Of a stretch of 64,000 nucleotides of DNA, positions 45,913-57,552 are shown piece by piece. The translations under genes and the position numbers were made by a program. The notes beneath the pieces are model-generated. The model worked only from the letters and a program-made list of their open reading frames with translations, made no database searches and had not been told where the DNA came from. Position 1 is the stretch's first letter. Each line of letters begins with the position of its first letter. The DNA lies in the NCBI GenBank assembly GCA_000320605.2, contig KB445805.1:653095-717094 (forward strand), given 5' to 3'. The DNA comes from Gelatoporia subvermispora B. Taxonomy: Eukaryota > Basidiomycota > Agaricomycetes > Polyporales > Gelatoporiaceae.

Positions 45913-47673
45913 ATGTCCTATTACATGCCCTCTCTCGCCACCACTGACGACTCCGATGCCGACTACCTCCACACTCCAGTCGATACACCATACTACTGTG
46001 CGAATATATCATCGGCTCCCGACGATACCTGTGACTGGCCGTCAACGGGGACCATGCCGTATGGGGCATCCCCGAAGATCGTCAGCGGTGGCAGCGCGTA
46101 CACTGGTGAGCTGCCCCATTACGGTCAGCACTTGATGTCCGTTGAGGACCAGGTATGGACCTTTGCGTACTTGGCCGAGTAGGGACCAAGTTGACCTAAT
46201 TCCATTAGCCAAGCTCTTATGTCGAGGCAAATGTTGTCCGTTCGCCTTTCGACAACGGCTCTGGCCACCAGGGATACCCATACCACCTCGACGAAGACGC
46301 AGGTCAAGGTTATTCCCACGACGAATATTATCCTGAGTCGGGATACGGCGACTCTCGATCGGGAGATCTCCAGGCGCATGCCACCGCGGCTCGGCTGGGA
46401 GGGAGTTCGCATCTAAATTCCTCACGGCATGCCCTCGCACAGGCTTCCACTTCGAATTACGCCCATGGCCATGGCGCCAGACATCCTAGCGCCGCTTTGC
46501 CGCCTGCCAATTTCAATGCACACTCGGATGTACCCGGGCCGGCATTCGTCGGCCACCCTCAATATGGCTCGGCCTCTCATCACTATACAGAGGAATTCCA
46601 ATACCCGGACGTCGACGCCCGTGGTCCAGTGAGTCCATCGTTCTCAAAGATAGTCGAGGTACTAATTCTGACACGCCGCCAGTCGCGTGTATCAGGCAGG
46701 CCAGTATACGCGCTGGACGATGTCCACACTCCGGAACTCATCCCGGAAGAACCAGGACCAGCGATCGAGGTCACGCAGCAGCCTCATGCTACGGTCACCC
46801 TCCCACAGCGACACGAATATCATACAGGTGTGTTCACTTGACTGCCCCATGAGCTCGTCACCGACGTATCACCAGATCCCTATGCGCCTCGCCTTCGGGT
46901 CGATACGGAGCACTTGGCGACGTCGCAAGCGTTCCACACGTACAGCTCCCACAGTCCTATGGACTATGATGGACCATACGGGGACTCGCACACCTACCAA
47001 TATACCCTGAACAACGGTTCACCTGGCATGAGCTCCTATGCACAGCAACACCTGACCGAGAAGCTTCATGTATCCCGCAACCCTTATTCGGGAGTATCTT
47101 ACATCGAAGCTCCGAGGCCGTTGCACGCGCCGCGACAGCTACAAGCATATGGCGACTATTACGACGGGACCATGCGTGCCCCGTCTCTCGTTCATCCCTG
47201 CCATCGCATTCTTGATATACCAGTCGCCGAGCCGCCACCACCATCGTTCCCCCCGCGCCACTCGGTCCTCATCGAAGACCAGCCGAAGCGGCCGTTGACG
47301 CTCGCATGCCATTTCTGCAGACGTCGCAAGATCGCTTGCGTGAGCCCGCCCCCAGGAAGCAAAGAGCGGACATGCGGGTGAGAATTCCGCATACCGCGTC
47401 CAACGTGCATCTTGCTAACAGCCGCGGTTTAGACAGTGCGCTAAACGCGGTCAAGAATGTACATACCCGACGGAGTCTCGACGCGGAATCCGCCAAAAAG
47501 CGAAGACTGACGACTTGGGACAACAGCAGGCTGTTGATCCCGAGCAAGCCCAGGCTGGCGGCTCTCCTCCGGGCATTCCCCAAGCTTATGCTCAGGTCTC
47601 TCATCACGAAACGCTACATACGATACGTCCTATGCCATCCCCCACGGCTCGCGCCGCTCAACCTTATCCTTGA
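45913..47673 (+). CDS. Zn2Cys6 transcription factor with C-terminal cluster
   Basis: Probable nuclear DNA-binding regulator of roughly 500 residues in six exons. The N-terminal two thirds are Tyr/His/Ser/Pro-rich and likely disordered (YPYHLDEDAGQGYSHDEYY, HGHGARHPSAALPP), as in activation domains. The cluster comes late: LACHFCRRRKIACVSPPPG, KERTCG, then after an intron (from 47378) QCAKRGQECTYPTESRRG. Spacing is C-x2-C-x6-C, a Pro-containing loop, C-x2-C-x6-C, all six cysteines present. A Gln/Pro-rich tail ends at TGA 47671-47673. No fungal-TF middle homology domain is seen. Targets unknown. This C-terminal-cluster type is common among basidiomycete regulators. Confidence 0.85.
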
Positions 47674-48074
47674 GACCTGCTATTCTACATATTTAAATGG
47701 ACTTCATTATGTCACGTCACTCGCTATACCACAGACTATTTCGTTCGTTCGGATAATCGCCATGGCTAATCTGCTCTCCGTTATCTGTTCTCCACGCATT
47801 TTTACTAGCATTATGTGTCGTACTAGCTCTGCGTCTGCAACGTTATTGAGATTATATTCAACATAACGCTAATTGAGAGGACACGCGTCTCAGCCAACGA
47901 AGTGACTGGTATAAGTCGTTCTACAACATGCCATAAGATACAAGGAGGTCCATGTCCGTACAAAATGACCAGCCGATCACACGCGGTGATAAAACAGTTT
48001 CAAGAGCCGAAATGTAAAATACGAAATACGAATATCCACGCAATCGACGATCCATCCATCTCTACACATGCCTC
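47674..48074. other. Intergenic between convergent genes
   Basis: About 400 bp, AT-richer than the genes. Presumably two 3' UTRs. Nothing else seen. Confidence 0.5.
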
Positions 48075-51000
48075 TCAAACACCATGCTCCCGCTGCACAG
48101 GACTAGTAACCAGCCTTATCCCCCCGCTAGGGGTTGTCGCCGGCTCTTCTGCATCCTCCTCCGACGGCTGCCAAAGGCTCATACTCTCCTCCCGGTCCTC
48201 CTCCGGTAGGCCCGGTGGATAGTACCGCACGCTCGACGTCGAGCGCCCGAACAAATGGCGAAGATTGTGATGGTGATATACAGGTGGCGAGCGACGACCA
48301 TCATACTCTGTCCGCGGTGCGTCCACACCGGCGGAGATTGGACTATGCGCGAAGCTCGAGGCTGTCGCGGTGCTGGGAGAACCAGCGAAGGGATCGATGG
48401 TGGGTACATGGTATGGGTCGCCGCCGACCGCCGGCGGAGCGGTTCGGAGTCCGCTCTCCTCATCTTCATCAATTGGTATCGTCAAAGTGACAGAGCTCGG
48501 TATGTCACTCTGAATATGAGCGTCAGTTCCGGAATAGAGAAAAGCATGCTAGGACTTACAAGGGATGGTGGACTGTGGATCGTGCTTCGGTGTTCGTGTA
48601 TGGCGCTATCATCTCCGCTCCCAGGTTTGTGATATGAATGTACTACCTCCGTGCTGTCGAATTTGATGGTTTGCTTGCGCGGATGCGGCGAACCATATCG
48701 CGATGGGTCGCTTGTCATCGACATGACATCCGCCTCTGAAGTCCTCCCGAGAAGGTCCGGAGTCGATGGCATTGGTGCATCATACAGTTGCACACGTTTC
48801 ATGCCTGCGAGTGGATCATGCCGTGGTGTCTGATGGGAATACGAATACGCCTGCGAGCCGTGGCGCGAGTGAAGAGAAGCCGATCCACGGCTGGACATGC
48901 TAAGGCGACGAGCGGAGCGAGCACGAATGATGCTGCCCATAGTCCCGAAGCTTCCGCGGAGTGCATCCATTCCGGGGTCCTCGACCGCGGCGAGTCCTTT
49001 CTCGTCGAGGTCTGATGTGGTCTGCGCGCGTGTGGCTTGCAATAGGACTGTGGAGCGACGGTCCAGTCCGGGCATCTTTATGTCGTTGGGATCTATCTTC
49101 GAAAGTTGTAGGATTGTGATACCCAAGCAGATGACAAAGAAACCCATCACGATGGTGATGATCTGCATTGCGGGGGCCTTGAGCCCCTGAAACAGAACAA
49201 TCGTGGTTAACATCGAGAAGAACGTGACTGGCAATAGGGTTAGTCTTCCGAACACTGATAGACTGGGAAACATACAGATCACGTAGTATGTGGGCGTAAC
49301 TGAGAAGGACGTCAATTAGTCTCTATGTATTTCGGGCCGTAAAAGCCGCCAAACAAGCTCACCCATCGCTGGAAAATTCCATGGTCAGTGATGGGCACGA
49401 GGTAATTCAAAATGCCACTAACCAGTGTTGAACAGGGCCAACGCCACATTGAGATAGTACACCTCCGTAACTTCCCATCTATGTCAATATCTGATTACGA
49501 GCAAGCTGAATACACGTACTGAGTGTCACCGCGACGAAGCCCATGAGGAAGTACATAAACCAGTGTTTGAACTACGGCGAGATTCGTTAGTTCCACCCTA
49601 TCCGCATCAGGCGGGACTATCGCAGGGCCGCACCTGATTGTCGCCCATGGCTGTTGTGACGATCGCAGAGCCAAGCCCAGTTGTCACACTGACACTAATA
49701 CCACCGATCATGCTGCACACCATGATGTACCACAACATGCTCTTCTTGCCGTAACTGCGCACAGGGCCGGTCATTCAGAATGCGCAGCAACGAGATACGC
49801 GCGGGTGGACACATACCGTGGCGCAAAATAGAATATAATCACAAGCGCGGCGGCGATGAGTACCGAGCCGTACACAAGGAACCCTGGCGCGAGGAAGAGC
49901 TTCTGAAACGCGGTAATTTGACCGATAGTGGGCTCTTGTGGACCTACATGCGCAAACAAACGTGGGCGCATTAAGACGCAAGGGAATAAGTTCGGGAACG
50001 CAAGGTGATCAGCCATCATTCCAACTGGGCGAACCGATGGCACTGAGACGCCCGGATTCCATGTGCGACGAGGACGTACCGTTCAACGCGATGATTACCG
50101 ACCCGATCTAAACCGAGATACAGTTTAAGTTAGGACACCGAGGACACCGAAGTACAAATGGAGCTGATGATATCGGAGTAACGCAGGGATAGAGGGATGC
50201 TTACTATACATAACACGCAGCCCAACCAGCCAAAGAAGGATAATTTTTCGTGCAGAAATATTGATGACAATATCGCACAGATGACGACTGAAAGCGCGCC
50301 CATCGGCGTCTGTATAAACGCGCAGCGCAGACGAAAAATTGGTGAGGCGGAAAGTAGGATCGAGTAGTTGAGGTCACATACGACGACAATTGCTTCTACG
50401 AATGCATATGCTAGACAGACCGGTCAGACATCGTAATACCTGGGACACTGGAAACACACCTGCGAAATTACACAGTTCACCTAAAATCATCACTACGATT
50501 TGGGGTCAATACCCGCAGAGCTCAACCGCAGGTTGTCTACTAACTGATCATTCCTGTCCACCATAGTGGCTATGCAAGGGTGAGCACGATCTTCCTGAAC
50601 ATGCAGGTCTGATACTCAGTCGCACGAGACCTCAGGCAATGGGATGCGTATGTACTCAGAGGGCGGTAAAAGCGTGCTGCGGAAGACGCTCCACCGCAGT
50701 AAGACGTGCGGGCCGCGGAAACAGGACACCAACGGTATGTGGCACTTCAAGCAGGTGGCCCAGGTGATACAGCGTCTGTCTCCAACGCGTGAACCTCTCC
50801 GACAAGCAAAGACTACATGCCGCAAAGACTTGTAGGACTCGCCCGGAATGCACCGGTCCACGATCTGACATTGCCGGTAAATCATGGCCGTGTCACCTCG
50901 AATTGGGCCTAAACAGAGCAAGTTAGCACTCGCATGCAAGCCTCGTGCTAGCACGAGGCTCTGAACGCGATGCACCTCATGACAATACGCTTCGAGGTAG

Positions 51001-51496
51001 TTGGCCGTGCATCGTGGCAGGCCTGAGAAGCACCTCATTTCGCAGCCGCGCACGACGGGCGCTATACAAGCGAGGGCGCTTGCTCCTAGTTCGATGTCCC
51101 GTCCCAACTGCAATCCTCTGGCAAGCTGGTCATGAACTGACATGAGACATACGCCGCCCATCGTCACAGTCATCCCAGCGCAACCGAGCGAAGAATAGTT
51201 TCAAAGCCAAGCGACGCACCGATTTGAGATATGCAACACCCTCTCCTGCCACCATGCCCTCTTGCGATCGTAGAAGACCCTTCTTCTTGAATACAAAGCT
51301 CGTGCCAATTAGGAAACCACTGGAAATAGCCAGTATGATTCCGACGACCTGCACACATCGATTCGCATTAGTTAGAGCGCCACATAGGTGAAGCATGACT
51401 GTGGGCTACCTTGAGGTCGCCCGGGACAGTGAAAGTGCCCGACGCCGCGGACGTCACAGACGCAGACGCGGTCGCCGTAGTCGTTGCCGAAGACAT
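48075..51496 (-). CDS. NIPA-like magnesium transporter (DUF803)
   Basis: Multi-pass membrane protein of the NIPA family, thought to carry Mg2+ or related cations. The start ATG at 51496 gives a Ser/Thr/Ala-rich N-terminus (MSSATTTATASASVTS), then VVGIILAISSGFLIGTSFVF and KKKGLLRSQEG. After a 650-nt intron (50570-51219) come PLWWTGMI, MMILGELCNFA, YAFVEAIVV, TPMGALSVVICAILSSIFL, HEKLSFFGWLGCVLCI and GSVIIALNGPQEPTIGQ. Later helices follow, including YVYGSV-like and VTLLTEVYYLNVALALFNTA-like stretches, then LFQGLKAPAMQIITIVMGF. The C-terminal cytoplasmic tail is long, Ser/Arg/His-rich and ends at TGA 48075-48077. More than ten exons; junctions between 49300 and 50100 were checked only partly. 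Confidence 0.88.
50939..50960. repeat. Perfect 22-bp palindrome inside the NIPA intron
   Basis: Half-site AGCCTCGTGCT followed directly by its exact reverse complement, without a loop. It lies in the middle of the 650-nt second intron. It could be a protein-binding site or the joint of an old inverted insertion. Confidence 0.8.
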
Positions 51497-53180
51497 CGTC
51501 CTGGATGTCGTGGGGGTTATCGGGACGGTCGTAAACGATGTAGCCAGAGATGGTGGAGAACAGTTGACCAGTAGAAAGCCCAAGCCCGCGTCCTCGACCC
51601 TCCCTGGGCGCTGCACGGTTTAGGTCATGTTCCACTCCAACGCACTGCTATCCTCGGCACCGGTCTCGGCGGCTCGGCCGGAGCTCTGAGCATGGCATTC
51701 GGCCCGAGACGAGCTGCTGCGCACCGCTTACTTACTATATACGGAATCTCGGCATCGGGTCCGGCGTCTGTGGCCGGGAGAGCAGTCGCGATCCCTGTTC
51801 TGCTGCCAACGGATTTCGTTGCAACTGCCAGAGTCATCTACTCGCAACACTATCGCAACCGCGTCCAGACCTTGTCCAGGCCATTTCAATACTGAGGATG
51901 AGTTCAACTGCTCACCACCCTCACACGCGCTCTCAACGTCGTCATCTGTTGACCGTCTGCCGCCCCGGAATCGTTCGGTGTTGTTGTCTGACTGTCTTGA
52001 GGCGTCTGTCTCAAAACACATGCAGTGTTTGACAAAATATGCTCCCGAGAGGGCTCGATTTTCTACCAGCCCAAAATTAGCAATCACCTCCCTAGACCTG
52101 CCTTGATTCTGACCATCTCGCTCCTTCACTACAGCTGCATCAGGAGCATCTAAGAACTTTCCAATGTCGCTGTTCATCGTATCGACCATGTGGACCAGTC
52201 AACACCCCTATTTGTTTCGATGCTGACACTATCGATTGATTCCAAACACAGTGGTCTCATATTGCTGCCACTCAAGTTCCCGTTCGTCGCTACGCCTACG
52301 TCAACGCACTTACGGAAACAATGACCTTCTGCGCTAGGGGGGACCGCGGTCGCGAGTATCGCCATTGCAGTACACTACCTGACATGCCTAACCTTCTACC
52401 CTGTGATTCCGGTCTGTGCGATTGCTGCGCGCCCTATCTTCGCACGTCCGCCCTAACGGCGCCTTATCGGAACTCAGTCTTGGGATACTAGAGGCGATGC
52501 TTTGGCTCTTCCAGACCTGTAAACGGCGTTGGCGTTCCCGCGATGTCCCGTTCACTCATTGTGACATCCACATCCCGGCGTCCTGGCCCCCCACTATCGG
52601 TGATCAAGCTCCAGGATGTCATTAAGGTGAAGTGCTTCCTTGCGCTCTACATTTTCGGACATCTGCCTAGCATCGTCTCATTTTCAATTGGCTAAAAGCA
52701 CCGGTGGCTATCTTTCGCCTAGTGACATAAGTAGACGGTCTTCAATTCATCTAGCTACACGGGAGAACACACCTCATCCGCCGGCACTCGTTCGACCCTT
52801 CAGTTAGAAGGCGTTATTGCCGCTGGATCTACGTTACGCGACCCAGCGGCATACTGCGATTCGCAGCGTCTCTCACCTGGCAACGTTCATGCGACGAGCA
52901 GACCTTACACAGGAACGTCGTAGTTTTTACGCGGTCTTCGGATGGTCACTGGGAATCAAGCACCGCATCAACAGACCTGTATTGTGCTGAGCGCGGAGCC
53001 AACTAATCTTCGTATGATGCCTCTGCGTCGGTACTGCGCAACAGTCATTACCGTCATCGTTGTATATGGGACTCCACTAGAATGTCTTACGCTGTGTAGA
53101 AACCCGCAGCATTTTCAAATAATCAAGACGGCTTGGCTCTCAACCTTCGTCATGATACTCCACTTTTGACGGCTCCGCGT

Positions 53181-53198
53181 CTCTCTCTCTCTCTCTCT
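53181..53198 (+). repeat. (CT)9 microsatellite
   Basis: Nine uninterrupted CT units in the gene-poor region. Confidence 0.9.
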
Positions 53199-55698
53199 AC
53201 CCACGTACCTCGATTTCCGGGTGCTGTGTCTCTGGGCTCGTCGAGTACGTTAGCTGAAGCTGGAGCTGAGTCTGTGAGACCTAATCAATCTTGCCATGAG
53301 ATGTCCGCTAGTCAGGCTTGACTAGTGCGTGTCAATCTCTGCTGCATACATTGGGACACACGTTCGTTTACGCTTTCGACTCAGAGTATAGACTTCCCAA
53401 TTTGAACAGCTGTCTATCAAAGTCCTTGCATCTACAATCTACGCAGATTCACAGAATGTACTGTACACCGTGACTACCTTTTGCCCTTCGTATTCACATC
53501 GAAAAATCGTGATGTTACTCGCATGAATCATGTTGATCTCATTCTCTTCCCTTTCACATTTATGATTAGTGTCTCATGATGTCCGGAGCTTGCCAAAATG
53601 AAGTCTTCTACTCGCCTCGGCCACACTCTATTTCGAGCTTCAAAAATTGAGATAACAGCTCTAAGCAGGTCTGAACCACGTACTGGGAGACTGGTCATTT
53701 CCGTCAATTGGCAGATGCAATGCAGAATGGAGACACCATTCTTACCATCTCAGGAGAAATCCCTGACCTCAAGGGCAACTTTGTCGTCTCCGCGATTCGA
53801 TCCTTGTGGTCAGTAAAGCTTCTGAAGCGTTAGACGCACGTTTGCCGGCAATGTTAAGGCACAGTGCTTCGATCGGCCTCTCTGTCGTTCAGTTCCATAC
53901 GATGACAATCCTGAATTGGAATCAACCTCTCTCCATTAAGACGAGATCGGATAATCGAGGATCTAGGTAGCGTTACGGAAGCTGTCGACTGGCCGACCAC
54001 CTGCAGGTAATGCCACTCGGACGTCAAGATGATCCGAGACAGATTGCACAAGCTGTCTTATGTTCACGTCGTCTCTCGGCTATCATATGGAACCCAACCA
54101 TGCAGCGACGAAGGGACGGGTTGTCTACCGCGAAGATGGTCTACCAGTAGCCCAACCCACGAATATATTTACTCTGCATTTTAGATTGCATGCGAGCTGA
54201 ACCTAGTTGCACCCACAACCAGGAGCGTGGCGAGGAAGGACGGGGATGACCGCCCGGAGCGATGCCTTCCCAGCCATCGATGCTAGTCTAACGCCGCATC
54301 TGGACCCTGGGGAGAGGCTGCTGCAATCGCAGCTGGACGGCAAAAGCTGCGCATGGCGAGACCGACGATAGCCCCACAGCTTACTGTACTAGATAATGGG
54401 GCATGCAGATCCAATATTTCCAGATGTCTGCGCGTATGCCGAGGGCGAAACGTTTGCTTTCTGTATGGAAGTAGGTATCGGTGCTATGAGCTGACGTAGC
54501 GATCAGTAATATGTGGCCTAGCCGTTATCCGCTGACCCGCTTGATTTCGTATTCGGTCGCTAGACTCGTATATGCCTCGTTTTGCAAATGCCGACTGCAC
54601 TCATATCGAGATGCTTACGGCGACAGTCATTTTGAATCTGCTTGCTGTCAACTTTGAATCCGGGAACAAGGCCGAAGGCATCAACTGTAAATCCATTATC
54701 GAATGTCATGTCACCATCACTTTGTCTCTGATCCAAATCTCAGCGTTCTGGCTCGCAGTACATGCCTACTTGACGAAGACGATATACAGCATATTTACCG
54801 TATTTACCGATGATCATCGGGAGACTGCAAGGGTTTCAGTGGCGTTATCACCGACGCTCATAGTGCATGGGAAACCGGCATGCCGGCAACTTGCCCCGAA
54901 TGGCAACTCCCGACGTCGCGTGGGCTGTGGCCACCACCTCCTTGGCTTGGACAAGCACCTCACTTCAACGTTACGATTAACTTCGAGCACCCCAGCATAC
55001 TGCGAGACGCTGTTATCGAGCAGCTGCTTTGCCGGCTTCATGAAGCTCTGTCACTATCGGACGCGTGTACTTGTCGGACTCCCGGCCCCAGCGTAGGAAG
55101 CCTCACAGAAGGTAACGTACCACACTCCAATCGCAGCTGTCGATAGCGAATCAGCATCGGCGATGGACACCGCCCTTCCCGCGCTCGACGACGTCGGCGC
55201 TCGCCTCGATGCCGCCAATCATGTTCTCAAGATCCCCGAACGCCCTGGGTCGTGCGTCGGGCAGAATGTGTAATGTTCGCGAGGGGCTTATACAAAGCGC
55301 CAAGTAGCGAGCACAGCATCGTCGGGCGTACGTCTTGTGCTGCCCATTTGGAGGCATGCTCCAGGCAATTTGGAATCTGATCGAGACCTCGGGTCCAATC
55401 GCACAGCAATTACGATTGGTCGTGGGGGGAGCGGAAGGCAGAGAGACGCACTTTGCCACCATCAGGGGGCTTCTGCGCAGCAGCGGCTGGGCATGATGTA
55501 TGCTTTTGCACCTCGAAGGACACACGCTGTCGGTATTCGCCTGAAACGCACTGGCCTGCCCCGATGAAGGCTTCTCCCTGGCATGCACACCTGCCTAGAA
55601 TGGATGTCCATTCGCACACAGCGCTGCGCCTGGCGCCGCGCGCCCCCTGCGAAGACGCACGCCCGCAGCACCTCGTCCTGCACGGAGGTTGTGCTGAA

Positions 55699-55704
55699 TA
55701 TAAA
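55699..55704 (+). promoter_or_regulatory. TATA box of the DOMON-b561 gene
   Basis: TATAAA about 100 bp upstream of the ATG at 55802, followed by a CT-rich tract. Confidence 0.6.
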
Positions 55705-55801
55705 CCGTGTGGGTAAGGAATCCCTCCCGTGGACGACTCCCGCTGTTCTGCTGACTCGCCGCCTCTCCCCTTCCCCCTTCCTCATTCACTCGCCGAAACA
55801 C

Positions 55802-57552
55802 ATGCGACCCACACAAGTACTCCCACTCCTGTGGCTTTCTGCGTTGTCGTACGCCCACACGCAGCGGGGCCGTGGCAATGACGGCAACGACGTACGTTCT
55901 GAACTCTGCACACGGCGTAGATAAGGTTTGCTGACTTGCGCGAAGAATGATGGCGGCGACGACAACTCTGGATCCTCGGGCCCTTCTTCGACAGGATCGC
56001 TCGCACCATCGGCTTCTGCGTCTACATCATCAAACTCGACGTCCTCGACAAATGGCACGAGCTCTGCGCTCACTGGCGACACAGTATGCACCGGTCTTAT
56101 GTGCATAACCGGCGTCGTGAATGGCTCGCAAACTGAATGTGCGTAAATGTCATTTATTTCCATGCGCGCGCTGACCATACCACAGACACGCTGCAAAGTC
56201 AAGGAGCAGCAACCCTGGGTTGGATGGCAATGTAGGTCACGGCGTCTGCGCTGCTGAAGTGCGCTCGTGCTAAGATCTTTGTATACAGGGGTTTCGGCAC
56301 ACAGATGGCGGACAGCCCAATGGTCATTATGTGGGGTAACTCGGACGGATCGATAACCCTATCGCAACGGCAAGCACCCCAGGAGGTCATGCCCACTGTT
56401 GTTCCGAGTCCGCCACGCGTGGCCACCGCGATGCCGGCCCTCAGCACTCTGAGTGGTTCCAACCCCCAGTTTGTCTACACAATTGACGTGCGTATAGTAA
56501 ATTGTTGAAAGCCCGAGGGCCCCCAAACTTACCTTATGCTCAGACGGATAGTACCGGCGAAACAAACATTATCTGGGCGTTTGGAAATATCAACCCGGAT
56601 AGTTCTGCTGTAGATGCAACTTTGCAGCAGCACCTCAACTCAGGGCCGACATCGCTCAACCTTGCCAAGCCTCTGACGACCTCGTCCAACGGCAGTTCCA
56701 ACGGAACAACTCCCACTACGACGGTCCCCGCGGGTAACGCTGCCGCCCCGCCGCTGTTACCGTACCAGAAATTGATCGTCGCGCATGCAATCCTATGCGT
56801 GATCGGCTTCCTTGGTCTCCTTCCGCTCGGTGCCATCTTGGCTCGATGGGCAAGGACATTCACCTCGACATGGTTCCAGGGACATTGGATCGTGCAATTC
56901 CTACTGGGTGAGTTTGACAGCAAATTCGGTTTTGGACAAAAATATTTATTGGCGTTTCCGCAGCACTGCCTGTCATTGTGGCAGGTGTCGGCCTCGGTAT
57001 CGGCGCGGTGTCAAAGCAACTGGGGGCCAAGCACCTCGACGATGATCACAAGCGGTGGGGCATTGCGCTCTTCGTGCTCTACTTCGTGCAGATCACCCTC
57101 GGCGCTGTTGTGCACTACGTTAAGCCCCGCTCTTGGACTATCGAGCGCAAACGCCCTACACAGAACTATTTCCATGCCGTTCTTGGTTTGCTCATTATTG
57201 GCATCGCCTTCTATCAGGTACGCGTCCAAGTAAACTGCGAACGTGAGTGCCCTGGTGGCTAATCTAGAATGATTGCGCTTGGCCAGGTTCGCACCGGTTT
57301 CAAGACCGAATGGGTTAATGCGGTCGGACCTATTCACCCGATTTCCAACGCTGCGAACATCGTGTGGATTGTCTGGGTCGTTGTACGTCCATCTTGCTGC
57401 GCAATCATTGTCCTGTGGCTGACCACAACGATTAGCTCATCCCCCTACTATACTTTGGGGGCCTCGCTCTCCTGCCAAGACAATTCAGGCAAGAACACTA
57501 CACGAAGCCAGAGGCTGTCCCTTCAACCGATGGAGAGACCGAACGCTACTAA
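55802..57552 (+). CDS. Extracellular cytochrome (CDH-like DOMON) fused to cytochrome b561
   Basis: Membrane redox protein, probably passing electrons across the plasma membrane to outside acceptors. ATG 55802 gives a signal peptide (MRPTQVLPLLWLSALSYAHT). A Ser/Thr/Asn-rich linker follows (SGSSGPSSTGSLAPSASAST). Next is a DOMON/CDH-type cytochrome domain: CTGLMCITGVVNGSQTE, TLQSQGAATLGWMAM, GFGTQMADSPMVIMWGNSDG and IIWAFGNINPDSS. After another low-complexity linker, the b561 part spans five helices: LIVAHAILCVIGFLGLLPLG (first haem-ligand His), FQGHWIVQFLL, VIVAGVGLGIGAVSK, DDHKRWGIALFVLYFVQITL, NYFHAVLGLLIIGIAFYQ and IVWIVWVV. It ends ETERY at TAA 57550-57552. Eight or so short-intron exons. 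Confidence 0.87.

Larger units (their letters stand above)
51497..55801. other. Gene-poor 4.3-kb region with simple repeats
   Basis: No gene could be assembled with confidence. Noted items: a minus frame 51728-52189 (starts MVDTMNSDIGKFLDAPDAAV, 153 codons) just upstream of the NIPA gene; a plus frame 54572-55096; a (CT)9 microsatellite at 53181-53198; and short alternative frames at 55150-55590 on both strands with protein-like composition. Any of these could be a real short gene, but there is no family or splice support. Confidence 0.35.
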
